NCBI GenBank assembly: GCA_030704615.1
Contig: CM060731.1
Location: forward strand, 82,256,756 to 82,320,755
Source of the DNA: Takakia lepidozioides
Lineage: Eukaryota; Streptophyta; Takakiopsida; Takakiales; Takakiaceae
Reading direction: 5' to 3'
Length of the DNA: 64,000 nucleotides
Below the pieces are notes generated by a model. That model did not search any database, was not told the DNA's origin, and saw only the letters and a list, made by a program, of their open reading frames with translations. Numbering within the stretch: the first letter of the stretch is position 1; each line of letters begins with the position of its first letter. Made by a program: the position numbers and the translations under genes. This document shows positions 33,941-46,600 of the stretch, piece by piece.

Positions 33941-35318
33941 TTGTAGAGGCTGCTCTCAATTTTCATGACATTGGTCTTATAGATAGCCCTGCGGACAGAC
34001 TTGTTGCCATGACCAACATTGCTGCCGTCAGTGATGACACTGTTCTCACCTCAGAACAAGAGGAGCACTTTGCCCAAGTGCTGGCAGAAATCCAGGTGGG
34101 TGATATAACCAAGGTTCAACTCGCCAAATTGTATGCTTTGATCCGTAAGAACTTGTTTGTATTCAGTCGAGGGTCTCATGATCTTGGTAGAACCGATGTT
34201 TTGAAACACGAGATTATTACTGATGGGCATCTTGTCAAGCAATATGTCTATCGTGAATTTGTCCGTGAGAGGGCAGTAGTTCAGGATGAGATAAAAAAAA
34301 ATGTTGAATGCTGGTGTCATCCGCCCCTCTGTGTCACCTTGGGCCAGCCCGATTGTGGTGGTAGCCAAAAAGGATGGTTCCACCAGGTTTTGTGTTGACT
34401 TCAGACGGCTCAATTCCATGACTAAGAAAGATGTGTACCCTTTACCGAAAATTAATGAGACCCTAAATCAGCTTAGTGGTGCCACCATTTTCTCTTCACT
34501 TGACCTAGCTTCTGGCTTTTGGCAAGTCCCTCTTACAGAAGCATCTAAAGAGAAAACTGCTTTTACATGCAGATATGGCATGTATCAATACGAGACCATG
34601 CCATTCGGACTCTGCAATGCCACGACAACTTTCCAAAGACTTATGGATATAGTCCTTGGAAATCTGAGATGTGAATGTGCATTAGTATACATCGACGACA
34701 TTAATGTTTATTCTGCTACTTTCGATTCTCACCTCATTGACCTGCAGCGTGTGTTATGTCGTCTCAGAGCTGCAGGTCTCAAGGTTAAAGCAATGCGATT
34801 TTTGCATGGCAGAGCTCAAATTTCTTGGCCACATCCTTTGTGGGGAAGGCATCAAACCTGATGTTAGCAAAATCCAGGCAATATGGGACTTCCTTGTTCC
34901 ACGTGATAAGCATTGTGTCCGTGCATTTCTTGGCCTTGCCTCCTATTATAGATGTTTTATCCTCCATTTTGCTGACATGGCTGGTCCCTTGTTCAGGCTT
35001 CTATGCAAGGATGTTCGTTTTCACTGGGGCATACCTGAGACCAGGGCCTTTGAACAGCTGAAGATACCCCTTACAACTGCTCCAGTACTGGTTTTTCCAG
35101 ACTTCTCTCTCCCTTTTCTTTTGCAAACAGATGCCAGTGACATGGCTATTTCTGCAATTCTCAGCTAAGTGCGAGATGGTAGAGAACATGTTGTTGCTTA
35201 CGCATATAGGCGGCTTGATAAACATGAAAAGAATTATAGTATTACTGACAAGGAGGGGTTGGCCGTCATTTTTGGTGTAAAACACTTCAGGTAGTACCTG
35301 TATGGCCAAACCTAGGGC
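33941..35318 (+). pseudogene. pol: Ty3/gypsy reverse transcriptase and partial RNase H
   Basis: RT motifs are clear: GVIRPSVSPWASPIVVVAKK, FCVDFRRLNSMT, YPLPKI, FSSLDLASGFWQ, MPFGLCNATTTFQRLMD and catalytic YIDDI (34690-34704). The frame shifts near 34790 and continues KFLGHILCGEGIKPD, FLGLASYYR, then RNase H LLQTDASDMAISAIL. Stops occur at 35166-35168 (TAA) and in VKHFR-stop-YLYG (35288-35317). Both fall where Gln is usual in gypsy RNase H. A further frameshift occurs near 34290. Sequence after 35318 no longer resembles pol; integrase and 3' LTR were not found. Confidence 0.88.
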
Positions 35319-36339
35319 GGGAGTTTGATAGGGTTGAGGGTGGAGTGGGCAACCCCTGAAAGCAAGACCGGGTAGCCAGAGGAGCTCCCAAACCCCGTGG
35401 CCTCCTGGGCTATTGCTCCAAAATATCCTAGGCCTGCAGGCTATAACATAGGTGTGCCATTTGAAGTCTTGGGCAGGGAACCTAAAGATGCGGTGGCATT
35501 GGCTGATTAGTCCCAAAGTTTTTTGGGGACTTCATATGAATGCCCATGACATTTCAACTGGAGGGATTAGGGTTTGACCTGCTGATTTTTTTTGTATAAT
35601 TTTAGGAAGAGAGATTTTGGCCTGCCCAAAGAAAATGGCATATTTTGACCCAATTTGTCACTACAAAGGAGCCCACTTGAGAACATTTCAGGAAAAACTG
35701 AAATTTTCTGAGAATATGTGTTATCAGGTAGCATGCTTGAGACATTCAACAAGAAAAAATTAAAACTGCCCAAATACGAGAAAAAAAACTGTTGGCACCT
35801 ATTTCTTAGTGGAGATTTTTTTTGGTCCCCACTCTACACTTTATAATCTTCAGATCTGGCAGTTGGATTTTGATGAAACTTTTTGTGGGGTAGGTGGGAA
35901 GTAATTCCAATGGTCTGTTTTACAGGGGCACAGAGATTCTCCAGATAAAAAAGTTTTTGTGGGCCAGGGTCATGTTTTTCCACGAGAGGGTGAAAATGAG
36001 TTTTGGCACTTAAGGGTTAATGTCTTTCTTGCTTGAGTACCGATGGGCCTCTCATGTTCAGCAGCTGCTGTTGACACTAGGTTGTACATCCAATTGTGAT
36101 GTTTTACTGAACCTGCTCTCGAAATAATTGAATCTAGCCGGATTTGAATGAACATTATGGTACAGTTGGATTGAATCGTGATAGTTCTACCGGGCTGCAT
36201 CTTCAAGATTGATCTTGAGCACGCTCTAAGCATCAAGCTTGTATCTAGAGATTACCTAGTTGCATATCGTCAACTGAATTAGATGACTTGCTCAATAGCG
36301 CTTGGTGTACATCGATTGACTAGACCGCACAACTGGTCC
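35319..36339. other. Non-coding DNA between pol remnant and ABCG2
   Basis: No gene was recognised. The right TTAA end of the 6.1-kb segment lies at 36007-36020. The last ~300 bp presumably include the ABCG2 3' UTR. Confidence 0.4.
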
Positions 36340-39248
36340 CTACTTTCTCTGATTTTTAGAGGCAAACCGCAGGATGAAGTAGAACATTATGCGGTAGAAT
36401 ATGGCCCAACCGATCAAAATGTAGAGGCATTGCCATTTTGTAAGCTGATTGATGGCGAGACTGTCCAAAAGATCCTTACCTTTCAGGATGCAGCCCTCCG
36501 GAGTCAAATTAAAGCACTGATGTTGTTCAAACTGGTTGAGAAGCATGGCCTCGTAGGGGTACTTAAGGGTAGACAGATAGTGCAACCATTTCCACCATTT
36601 TGGAATATTGCTTCTGTTGAGGAAGTAGCCGCAAGTGAGGAAGAAGAGGGATGTGAATCCAATGACGGCAGAGTATCCCAGAATGTAGTCGGGCACCAGC
36701 GCTGCGATCAACATCACAAACGAATTTGTGGTAATGAGCGAGAAGAATAGAATGAGCCAGAAGAACAGGAGGATTTTCCATCCTCCATCCAGCCGCAATG
36801 CCCACCATGTAATCAGTGTGTAGGTCATGGCCTGCAATGCCAGAAAGGGCAAGTTAGTGATGACGCCAGCCACCACGTAAGAGGACGATCGGTACGCGTT
36901 GTGTGAAGTCTCCCTGATGAAGATGAAGCGCTCCTGGATAAACGTGGGCACTGCATCGTTGGACGAGAAAAAGAAGAGCGAAACTGTGAAGATGTAGAAG
37001 GAGAGAAGCTGGGTCACTCCCTGCAAAGTATGTGGGGTGTGAATGAAGAGCGTCGCCATCATAAAGCCCATAATGGTGAGCACTATCTGTCGCGAGAGAA
37101 AGAGCTCGGGAGTTCTCTTGATGTTTAGAAAATTTCGGAAGACAAGGATGATCACCTCTCTCACCCAATTGTTAGCAAACTTGGGGCCATGATCATGCCC
37201 AACTGTGCTATCACACTCCAATTCATCTTCGTCGAGCGCATATTCGCTCCTCAGGGGGCTCGGGGTGGCCAGGCAGATCTCGCCGGACGGCGTTATGTAG
37301 GGGTCGAGCCCCCTCTTCGGGGTCTTGGACGGCGTCTTTCGGCCGGGGGTTCTCTGTGCCGATGAACGCTGGGGGGTCCCCCTCTTGGGTGTGCGACCCA
37401 TCAGTCCGTTGGACGGCGTCTTGGATCCCGAGGTCGGGCGCAGCGGTGTTCGAAGGATGCCAGTTGATCTGACCCCCAGTTGTTCAAGAATGTTGCCAGC
37501 GTAGAAAGTGGATGCCAAGCGGACGGAACTTTTGGTGAGCGAGTGATCGTAGTCATCGTCGTCATCGTAGTACATAGAATCGTCATCGTAGTGTAATAAA
37601 TTGATCGGAGCTTCTGGGTTCTCTTCGTCCCCACCCCTCACTGAAAGTCCAGTGCTCCTAAGCGGCCTGAGAGGAGTGCCCCTTCCTGGGCTCTTCTGGC
37701 CTATAGACTGGCTCTGTATTTTGCTGGTCAGCTGCACAGAGTTGTCATCGTTGGGCTTCACACCATCCTTATTGAACTGCACCAATGGATCCAGGCCATA
37801 GGTGGAGCGGTCGTACTCTTGGATCACGTCCAGAAGATACTCGATGCTGTTCTCCCCTTTTGGAACTTCCCGGCCGAATGCGGCCATGTGTGAGTTCAGC
37901 TGGGATGGTGATCCCTGGTATATGAGCTTACCCCTGCACCACCATAGAATCCAGGAACAGTGGTTTTAGTGTTGGAGATTCAATTCTCACCGAAGATGCA
38001 CAGATGATCAGCAGACATGTTATGCCTTCATCGGACGTGGTAATCTAAATGCATGCGTAGTATATATCGGACTGGCGTGGGTCGTCCGGAGTATTCTCTC
38101 GCTTGTACGCTGGCGACAATAGACAATCTAGTTGAATAAAATGTGCATGTGTTGATACACCTGTAAACAAACCAAGAAAATCCGGGAAGGATTGCACATT
38201 GACCATCTACCTTGCGAGAACAATGAGCCGATTGAGGAGCTGGAGAATCCGGTGTGAGGGCTGATGGATGGTCAGGATAACAGTGCTTCCTGCCACCGCA
38301 ATATCATGGACCTTTTCTACCACACTGAATGCACTCGTAGAGTCCAGTCCTGACGTGGGCTCATCCAGAAACAGCAAGGATGGTCCATGTATGATGTCTA
38401 TTCCAATCGACACCCTTCGTCTCTCACCTCCAGACACCCCGCGGCGGCCTTCATCGCCAATGTAGGTGTTTTGCGCGCTCTGCAGCATTTATACATTAGC
38501 GATCATACAACCACTGGTCTATGCTTAGCGCAGTCTCGATTCTTATATAAACACACTGTCAAGTGTGGTTCTTTCAGTCTTGTGAGAGGGCAAGCGTACA
38601 TACAACAAAATTCCTGAGCGATGTTCCCAAGATTGTTCTCTATCATTCACTCCATGATGCATGATGATAATGGGTTGAGATCAATACAGTGAGGCCAAGT
38701 TGTTCAATGAGCTTGTTCACTCGCATCTGCTTTTCTGAGTGAGAGGTGCTTTGCGGCAGCCGGGTCTCTGCAGCAAACATAAGAGTCTCACGGACCGTCA
38801 GCATAGGAAACAATTGATCGTCCTGCATCACGTACGCCGATATTCTTTTCATGAGGCTGGGGCCAACAGGATTCCCGTCGACCGTAATCAGGCCATCTAG
38901 ACTCCCACTTGCGATTCTTCCCGCGAGGGCGTCCAAGAATGTGGACTTCCCGGCACCACTGGGGCCCATGACTGCAGTCACCTGTCCCTTCGGACAATGG
39001 GCGGTGATGCCGTGCAGTAAATCGACTTCCTGTGTTATCCATTGCTCTTCTTTCTTCTGCTTTTTAATCACCGTGTATGTGAGATCCTCACATTCCAGCC
39101 CTGTGCCTCTGATTGCAGGAAGGTTTTGGTCGGTACTAACTGCAGTACTTTTGGAATGCTTTAAATTATCTATGGTCAAGAGAGTTTCCAAAGTTTGCAG
39201 CTGTTTTGGCTGGACTTTTCCACTGATCATTGGCTGAGAGGATCCCAT
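36340..39248 (-). CDS. ABC transporter G family half-transporter (ABCG2 copy)
   Basis: Paralogue of the gene at 15.0-17.9 kb. Exons 39248-38688, 38479-38211 and 37933-36340 join in frame to 807 aa; intron positions match and exon 2 has the same length (269 nt). Walker [10 protein letters not shown], signature [12 protein letters not shown] and Walker [15 protein letters not shown] are all intact. The linker again carries acidic [10 protein letters not shown] and many TP/KTP dipeptides ([20 protein letters not shown]). Six or so membrane spans end in FASKNQRK. The start was chosen by alignment with copy 1 (MGSSQPM); an upstream in-frame ATG at 39506 is thought to be 5' UTR. The open frame suggests it is functional. 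Confidence 0.92.
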
Positions 39249-39959
39249 GATTGATCCCCGAACTAAATACAAATCAACTGAGGAGACCACAGATACTAGT
39301 ACATCTGTTCTGAGGACTTGCTTAATATTGTATCTAGAATAACAGAGGATGATGGAGACTTTGTAATGCAGGTTCAGCTCATCACCTGCGGATAGTTCTG
39401 TGCTCTGGAGAAGGTTTCCAGGTAGATAGATGATAGATGTCTCTAGGATCCTTCCAACTCGAAGCAGTCTTTTGAGTCTCTCTAAAGTGAGGTGGGAGAG
39501 AGGCAAACAATCTGAAGTTGTGTGTCCTCTATGGTTGCGAGGAGAGCTCCTCTGTAAGGCGATTGTCTTGTTTTGTATCCCTGCATCTTTCAGAAGTGGT
39601 CAACAATTATGGACTGAACCTATCTCATGCACAAGAATCACTGCGGAAGGTGGTACTGCAAGCGGAAGGTCTCACACTTGGCGCTCCACAGGCACTCGAT
39701 GCCGGAAGGACGAACTTTCATGATGCCCTGATATTCACACTTGGGAGATGTGGTCAGGACTACAAAGAGCGACATAACAAAGGGCGTTACGTACAAGAAA
39801 AGCGGCGCAACAAGACAAAGCTACAGACAAAATTTGCATGCATACAAGCAGCAGCTGATGGACTTCACGAGGCTGTCCAACCGGATTGTGGAAGCATCAT
39901 GACTTCAATTGAGCTTCACTTTGCTCACACATTCAGGCAGCGCCATGTGGCGCAAATCA
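39249..39959. other. Upstream region of ABCG2
   Basis: Presumed promoter and 5' UTR of ABCG2, adjoining the broken gene X copy. An open frame at 39518-40000 (+) has no recognisable domain. Confidence 0.4.
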
Positions 39960-42660
39960 CCCACTCTGGGTACAGTTCACACCGATGTTGTAGGCACTGA
40001 GGCAGCCTTGCACCGCAACAGGGAAGGGATTTTGGCTTGATTCGGTTCACCTACCGCACATCAAAGAGCTTGTGGGATCGAGAAAGAGAGAGAGGGGCCC
40101 TCCACAAGCAGCTGTTGCACAAGGGATTGCCTAAGAGGTAACGCCTCAAGTAGTTATGATCCTCGTATCGGAATAGACAGTAGGAATCTTATTACAGTGG
40201 AAGGATAGTGAAAAACAATGTTCAACTCACTGTCGTCCCCGGCGCAAGCGGGTGCAGGTTTTCCCACCCACAACTCTCTATAGGGAGACTTTGGGAGCCC
40301 ACTCGAAACCTCCCCAATGCGAGGGAGATAGAGTTGCAGACAGGTAATTGGGCCGCGAGATTACGATGCCTCCCGATAGAATAGGACTTTTGTTGTAAGA
40401 TTGACTGGTTTCCCAAGTTCCCGTCCCAAGCATCTGTTGCGGTCCTGCTTGACTCCACCCCCTCCATATTTAGTAGCAGTAGGGAAGCAATGGAGAGTTC
40501 GTGGCGGTCAAAGAAGTTGGAGACCCGAGCATACCAGGAAGTCTTGAAACACGCGTTTTCGAGTCTGATAGAGGTTGCGAGGACCGGGCTGGTAACCATT
40601 TGGGTGGTAGGGCTTGCAACCTTGATTGTAAGCCCGAAGATGGCCTCGGTCTCGCGGGTCCAGAAAAAGGGCTCGAGGGACTGAATCGAAAGCTTTTCGT
40701 TTAAGTCCACGAAGCATGCGGAGACCATTTTCTTGTCATAGGTTGCTAGTTCTATATAGTTTGAACAGTGAAAATGTGGTCCAGAGAAGATCGTTTGGGC
40801 CGGAAGCCTGCTTTCCCAGTAGCTCGAAGCCTAGAGTATCCAGCCTAATTATCGAGACGACTTGCCCCAAACAGTTTAGCCAGCACTGAGGAGACCATAA
40901 TTGTGCGATACTTGGTCGGGTCGAGCTTGTCGCCATTCTTGAAGAGGGGTGGATGATGCTTTTTGTCCATTTTGTTGGAAGCCACGCCGCACTACAGAGA
41001 AGATGTGCAATGAATGGGACCAAAGTCGCTGTCGCATGTTTGATGAATTCGCTCTGCATCCGCGTAATTCAGTTCGATCTGTCAGCATCACTTAGGTTCG
41101 AAGTTGCTGGGTCTCTCGTGCGTGTATGGATGTGCTCAGGGACCACTCTCCCTGCAGGATACTAATCTTCCGGGAGCCTGTTGTGCAGTGTCAGCCCACC
41201 AGGATGAGATTCAACCTGAACTTGATATAGTGCTGCATCGCCCACGCAAACCTCTTTAGAAAGATCGAGTATGCATTGATTGAAGAGAATATGATGTTGA
41301 TTTCAGCCCTGCTGTGCTATGGCCCACTAGCTACAAATAGATGTGAGATTGTTCCTTTGTGAATGGTTGCACAGCTGAAGATACACTTTGAAAGATAAAA
41401 GGTGGAGTGCATAATACAAACAGAGACACAGTCTGCAGAATGCTGACCTCCAGTAGTGCCGCCATAAACCCTCCATGTTTTCCCTGTGCACCGGTTTTCA
41501 AAGAGAGAGATAATCATAGGGTATTTTGCACTAAGGGCTGGTCGCAATTAATCAGATTATTATTATTATTATTATGCAGATAATCAACTGCTCGATTGGC
41601 CTGCATTATGACGATCTCCTGACAAAATTCAAACTAGCAAGAAAGATCATGTTCAATTTTCCCCACCCATTCGCACTGGGGTGTGCCATGTGTTTGTGCT
41701 TTTGTGAAGATCCTCTCTCACATCCAACGCCTGAAGCTCCATCAACTCAACATGGGTTACAGGAAGATCCCATTTCGCAACCAACACCTGAAGCTCCTGC
41801 AAGCCGTTTGTCTGGAACAATGGAAAGAGACGGCAGTGAGATGAATGTTGGGGCATTTGAGGGAGGTTGGAGTGAAATCATGTTCAGAAAACGTTCTTGA
41901 GCATGGGAGGCTTCACAAGTCCCTCCCCCCACTATAGCTACTAGTTCTATATACCACCTCCTCACCGTTCCAAATGCACTGCATGTCTGGAGACCTGCCA
42001 AAGGAATTATGGTCAGCCTTTGCAATCCCTAACTGCCCTGTCTCAGGCAAAAGGAGGCTGAGATTGTGAGCAATTTCTAGGTGAAGACAAGGACCGATTT
42101 TCATGTACATAAGCAAGCATCCATGACATACAGCTGCCTGAAGGAATAGGAACAAAGAGGGGCAGTGGACATCGGCAATCTACTGCTAGCCTAACTCTAA
42201 ATGAGTGGAGAGAAGAGAGCTTTTCTTAGTAGTTGCTGAGATTGACCAATGGGTTTCTGCCTCTAGTCTGGTTCAAATGGTGATAGTTTGGTAGTTTGTC
42301 GAAAAGGCATGGAGATGTTTAATAGAGTACATCCAGCATCTCTACCAAGTTCAACTAGACTACATACAGCAATCTTTTGGTACTCGATCCGATGTGGTCA
42401 GGAGATCTGGAGGTATTCATTGGTACTTCAAACTGCGCAAAAAACTAGCGTTTACCCCCTCTTCATGTTTGAGCCCGTCAGTACTCTCTCTTTGTGGCAT
42501 GTTGATTGTTCTGTTCTACATATACAGAGGGGAGCAACCACCAATGAAGTGTTTGCTTGCCCATGTTCGGGCCAGCAATTTGTTTTGCTCTTTCGGTTGG
42601 TGAAGCGTTGATGCTTTGCTTGCAAAGATCTGACAGCAGCCGCTTGGTGTGGGAAACTGT
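39960..42660 (+). pseudogene. Broken second copy of gene X
   Basis: Segments related to gene X occur in order: 39960-40115 (5' region, like 10320-10480), 41100-41290 (intron, like 10920-11150), 41575-41700 (start of exon 2: YDDLLTKFKLARK) and 42475-42655 (CGMLIVLFYIYR, then the region of the last membrane span). The copy is interrupted by LINE DNA at 40140-41090 and by unrelated DNA at about 41700-42475, and has frameshifts in the final segment. It cannot encode the protein. Confidence 0.75.
40222..41059 (-). mobile_element. LINE-type reverse transcriptase fragment
   Basis: Minus-strand reading in shifting frames gives LFKNGDKLDPTKYRTIMVSS and VLAKLFG (about 40850-40960), a conserved part of the non-LTR RT fingers. 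Further on, CFVDL followed in another frame by KRKAFDSVPRAL (about 40660-40720) matches the RT palm. The first palm Asp (FVDL) is visible but frames are broken, so this is a dead, truncated copy inserted into the gene X pseudogene. Confidence 0.75.
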
Positions 42661-43657
42661 TGGTTGACCACTTACCATGTTTTTCAATTCTGTGGGTGCA
42701 TCTGCTTGCCTCAGGCTTTGTGCCCCGGGTGTCAACAGTAGGAATTCAGGACGCGGGATGAAGGAGCAGGACCTTGTGCATTTTGCTATGGAGATGATCC
42801 TAGCTGTGACGTGGTCCATCATTCTCTGGATTGGTGCCTGTGTACTACCTCTCTGATTCTCTCCATAGCTGGTACAAATATGCCAACAGATGCTCCCTTT
42901 TCTTTCCATTTGGGTGAATTTTTGGGGCCAAGCAGCCTTGTTTTTACATTTCAAGACCTCTCTCTTTCACTCTTTGCCTCCTTGCCAGTGCAGCCATTTC
43001 TTTCAAGCTCTCTTTTCCCATCCCCCCCTCATTCTTCCTTTTCCAACTCAACATTCTTAGCAACATGTAGACACTTGGATTTACCAAAATATTTGTTGCT
43101 GGCAATATGATGCATGACCTTGTTGCAAATGCTTTGTGGATGAGGGACAAGCTTGGTTGTCCTTGTATTAACGTAGTGCTGTTGAACTTTATTGGCAGAT
43201 GAAAAGATTTGAGAGTCATGGGCAGTCTGATGGGCGGTGGCAAACTCTGGTTATGGCTATGAGCCATGATCACACTGGCCTTGCTCTGGGAAGGTGATTT
43301 TATAAACAGCTGGGGGACCATCACGGAATACTGTCCATGTCATTGTAGTTTCCAACAGGGCTGCCAATTTCATGATGGGAGTGTTGTGAATCTACTACTC
43401 TTCTTTTTGGGAAAGGCTTGAGGAAGACAGGGAGCTGCTTATTGTTACCAGGTAGACCAGACCATCTCATATTCAGCCGGTTACAACTATGGATGCAGCA
43501 AACCCATCCAGTCCTACTTTTACTAAGCAGGGAAGGAAAGGCGTCTAGAATACTGTTGTTTAAAAACAAGATGGCAATGAACTGAAGAACACACCGCACT
43601 TGAAATTGGGTAGTATTCGAACCAAATGATTCAGACAATCACATGTTCAAGGGGAAC
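42661..43657. other. Intergenic
   Basis: No gene was recognised. Positions 42950-43060 are pyrimidine-rich. The region should include the 3' end of the Gag-protease gene, near 43600. Confidence 0.45.
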
Positions 43658-46600
43658 TTACTTCAGTAATCTCTTAGGGCGAGGAGGCAGCCAACCCCCC
43701 AGACAAAGCAATGAATGTAAACTAGGATAGTAAGGGCGCAAGGATGTTGTCTGCGCAAGTCTTTTGACCCTTCTGCCCTTCTTCTTCGATCTCAAAGAAG
43801 TACGTAGAGGTGGAATGGATGTAGAGATTCCCATTTTGATCGGACGTGAACCAGGCAGTCTCAAGATATCCAGTCCATAGTCGCAAATGGCCATGTGACG
43901 CTTTAACCAATTCTTTCCAAGTGTGATGTTGTAGATTTGACCTGGTAGAACATTCAGCTCATCACAGATCTCGAGGTCACCAATGTGCATGGTAACAATA
44001 CATGTGCGCTCTGGGTACCTTTCTACATGTGTGTTAGCAAGAGTCACCACTAATACATCTTCCGTGTACCAAGTCTCAAGCTCCAACTCCCGCGCAAAGC
44101 TCTCAGTGATGGCCGAAATAGACGATCCCGTGTCCAGCAGCATGGTTGTCTCCACCCCATTCACTTTTCCACATATGAGGGCCACAGACTCTTCCGATTC
44201 CAACCATGAAGTAGCCGCTGCATAATCTTTCTCGTCGCCATTGAACCAGTGGTCGAATTCTCTCTCGAATTCCTCGTAAGGATCTCCTTTCCTGGGCCTC
44301 CTTAGGGCGGAGTCTTCTGTGTCTGTGGACGAAGAAGCTGTTCGACCCAGTTCATAGTTAGACCTGCAGCATTGGCAGTCGCATTCTCCATCGAAACTAT
44401 CGTTCTCAAAGGGATTTGCAATTTTCTTTGGCCTCTTGATCCGAAAACTCATTTGTGCACTTTGACTGGCCCTGGCACCTCTACCAGCTTTTCTGTTGGC
44501 TCGGAAACTGCAGTATGGTCTACTCCGACATTCATCGCTAAAGTGTCCCAGGCTTCCACAGATGAAGCAGTATGTTGGCAGATTGTTGGTGCGCTTGCCT
44601 TTGAAGCCTTGATTGACCCGGTTAACGTTGATGCATGACCCGAAATGTGCACCACCATGTGGTTCAAGCAGATCCAACTTGTGGAACTTGCATGGACTAG
44701 AAGCACATGGAGATCCACATTCTCTATCAACTTGACAGAGGATGGGCTCTGTAGAAGAAAGGCCCCTTTCCAATGAAATCGGTACCTTCACATCGAATGC
44801 TCCAGAAATTGTACCTAGAAACTGTTGAATAACTGATTGATCCGTTGTCGAAATAGCTTGTTCAGGTGACATGAATCCTTGATCAACTTCCCCCGAATCT
44901 AGAGTTTTCAATTTCTTCTGTCTATCGCCAACTTCATGCCGATGCGCAGTTTGGGTGGTCTCATAGAAGTCGAGGTCGGGGTGTTTGTCTCCATTACCAT
45001 CATCACACTCATTACAAAGATGTCCTGGGCTGCCGCACAAAAGGCAATACATGAATTGCTCAGACGGCAACTGCGGCGATTTTGTCATGGCTTCAGCCTG
45101 AAACGTGGAGATACTGCGTTCAGTCCCAAAGCGACAACCATGTCGGGGCTCAAGCACATTTCGGAATCTGTATAGACTAGTTACTGGAGAGGAAGATGCT
45201 GGACGTACTTTGCTCAAAATTTTAGTCCAGGGAATGCCAGTGTACTCTGCCCAACGGGGAGACTGTTTCAATCCTGGACCTGTGGATCTCAGACACAAAG
45301 ATTGATTGCTCGATCTGCAGCTTGACGTCCATGAATCCCAAGTTCTGTGTGTTCTAAGTGCAGATTCCACATCTTTTGTGGACATAGGGAAAGTCGACAT
45401 GCATACATATGGCACTCGATTTCTCCTTAAACTACATTTAAAACTCTCAACTGCAGAATCTGTGCCCATACTTGCGATCGAACTGGTATATTAGGCACCA
45501 AGAATATTTCAGATCCTAGCAACCTCTTGTCAGCTAGAGTATATGTTAAGAGTAAGTCTAGGCTAGCCGTGAGGCAGCGTGCACGAAACAAATTAATCAT
45601 GGCCCCATTTCTTCCTCAGTTGAATTAGAAGCTTCCTAGAAGAAAGGAAGGCCGGGGCGTCTGGACAGCTTCAAATGCTTTGTAAAAGTTTTAGTCTTGA
45701 ATTTGAGTCCTCAATCAGGACTGCTGGAATCCTGATTGATCATTCATGTCATATACACCTCCAGATGGGTCTCTGCCCAGCCACCAGATCTGATGGATTG
45801 ATTCTAAATTTACTAGTTGGGCCATCTGAAGCTCTGTGGACTGGGTGCAGAGATTTCTTCGCCATATATACAATTCTACAATCCATGATCTTGATCAACA
45901 CTAAATAACGACTGTGTTAAATTCAAGACCAGATAATTTCTTGCTCGCCGCGGGGAGGTTTCAGATTCGTCACTTCCTCTCTGGATCAACTCTAAGCATG
46001 ACTTTCTTCTGTTTTTCACAATGACACACGTGCATGATGGGCGAAGCTTCAGGGCTGGCAAATTGGAATGAAGGGGTTCATCAGCGATCAACAGTTGCAA
46101 CTGGCGACTCCCCGTTGCGCCAAACGTCTTGCCGCTTCAGGGATCTTCCTATAACTCGAGATAGTCAACACTTCATTCGCTGTTTGCCTTTCTCATCTAG
46201 ATGCACTGTGGACTTTCAACTGCAAATTGTGGCAAGGTCATCCTTGATTATAAGCAGTCACCATCCACATGACAATTCAGTCTAAAAATGTCTGACGATA
46301 CATTGAAATGCAATCCAATGTATGTAACTTGGAACGAGTTGGAAGACGGGCCGATGGCTGTCCGAATGCACACATTGGAAAAAAACTTGGGCACGTATCA
46401 ATGATGATCATGATCCTCACTCAACCAGAACTTACATTTATGACACTTCTTCAGGATCAAAACTTAGAACTCCATTACGACTTGTCCCAACTGTCAAACT
46501 GTGCACATTAAAATTATGTCTCTAGAGCTGTCTCAATGGACTGGAGAGCTCACTAATCATCAAGAAATGGACCTAAATTGTCAGTTTCAGCTGCGAGACT

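Larger units (their letters stand above)
29921..36016. mobile_element. TTAA-bounded segment with inverted ends, piggyBac-like by sequence
   Basis: CCCTTAAGTG directly follows TTAA at 29917-29920, and its exact inverse CACTTAAGGG directly precedes TTAA at 36017-36020. TTAA duplications with ends starting CCC are the hallmark of piggyBac-type elements. Similarity between the ends fades after about 10 bp. The 6.1 kb between them holds a scrambled gypsy retroelement and no piggyBac transposase was seen. It is either a host element with a nested retroelement or two related ends brought together by chance. Confidence 0.4.

Noticed and set aside
36340-39506. Upstream ATG at 39506 as the ABCG2 start
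   Set aside because: The extra 86 residues have no counterpart in ABCG1, whose N-terminus aligns with MGSSQPM at 39248.
43658-45469. Ordinary decaying LTR retrotransposon
   Set aside because: There is no RT, integrase or visible LTR, and both exons are stop-free and join in phase; a domesticated or non-autonomous origin fits better, though it is unproven.
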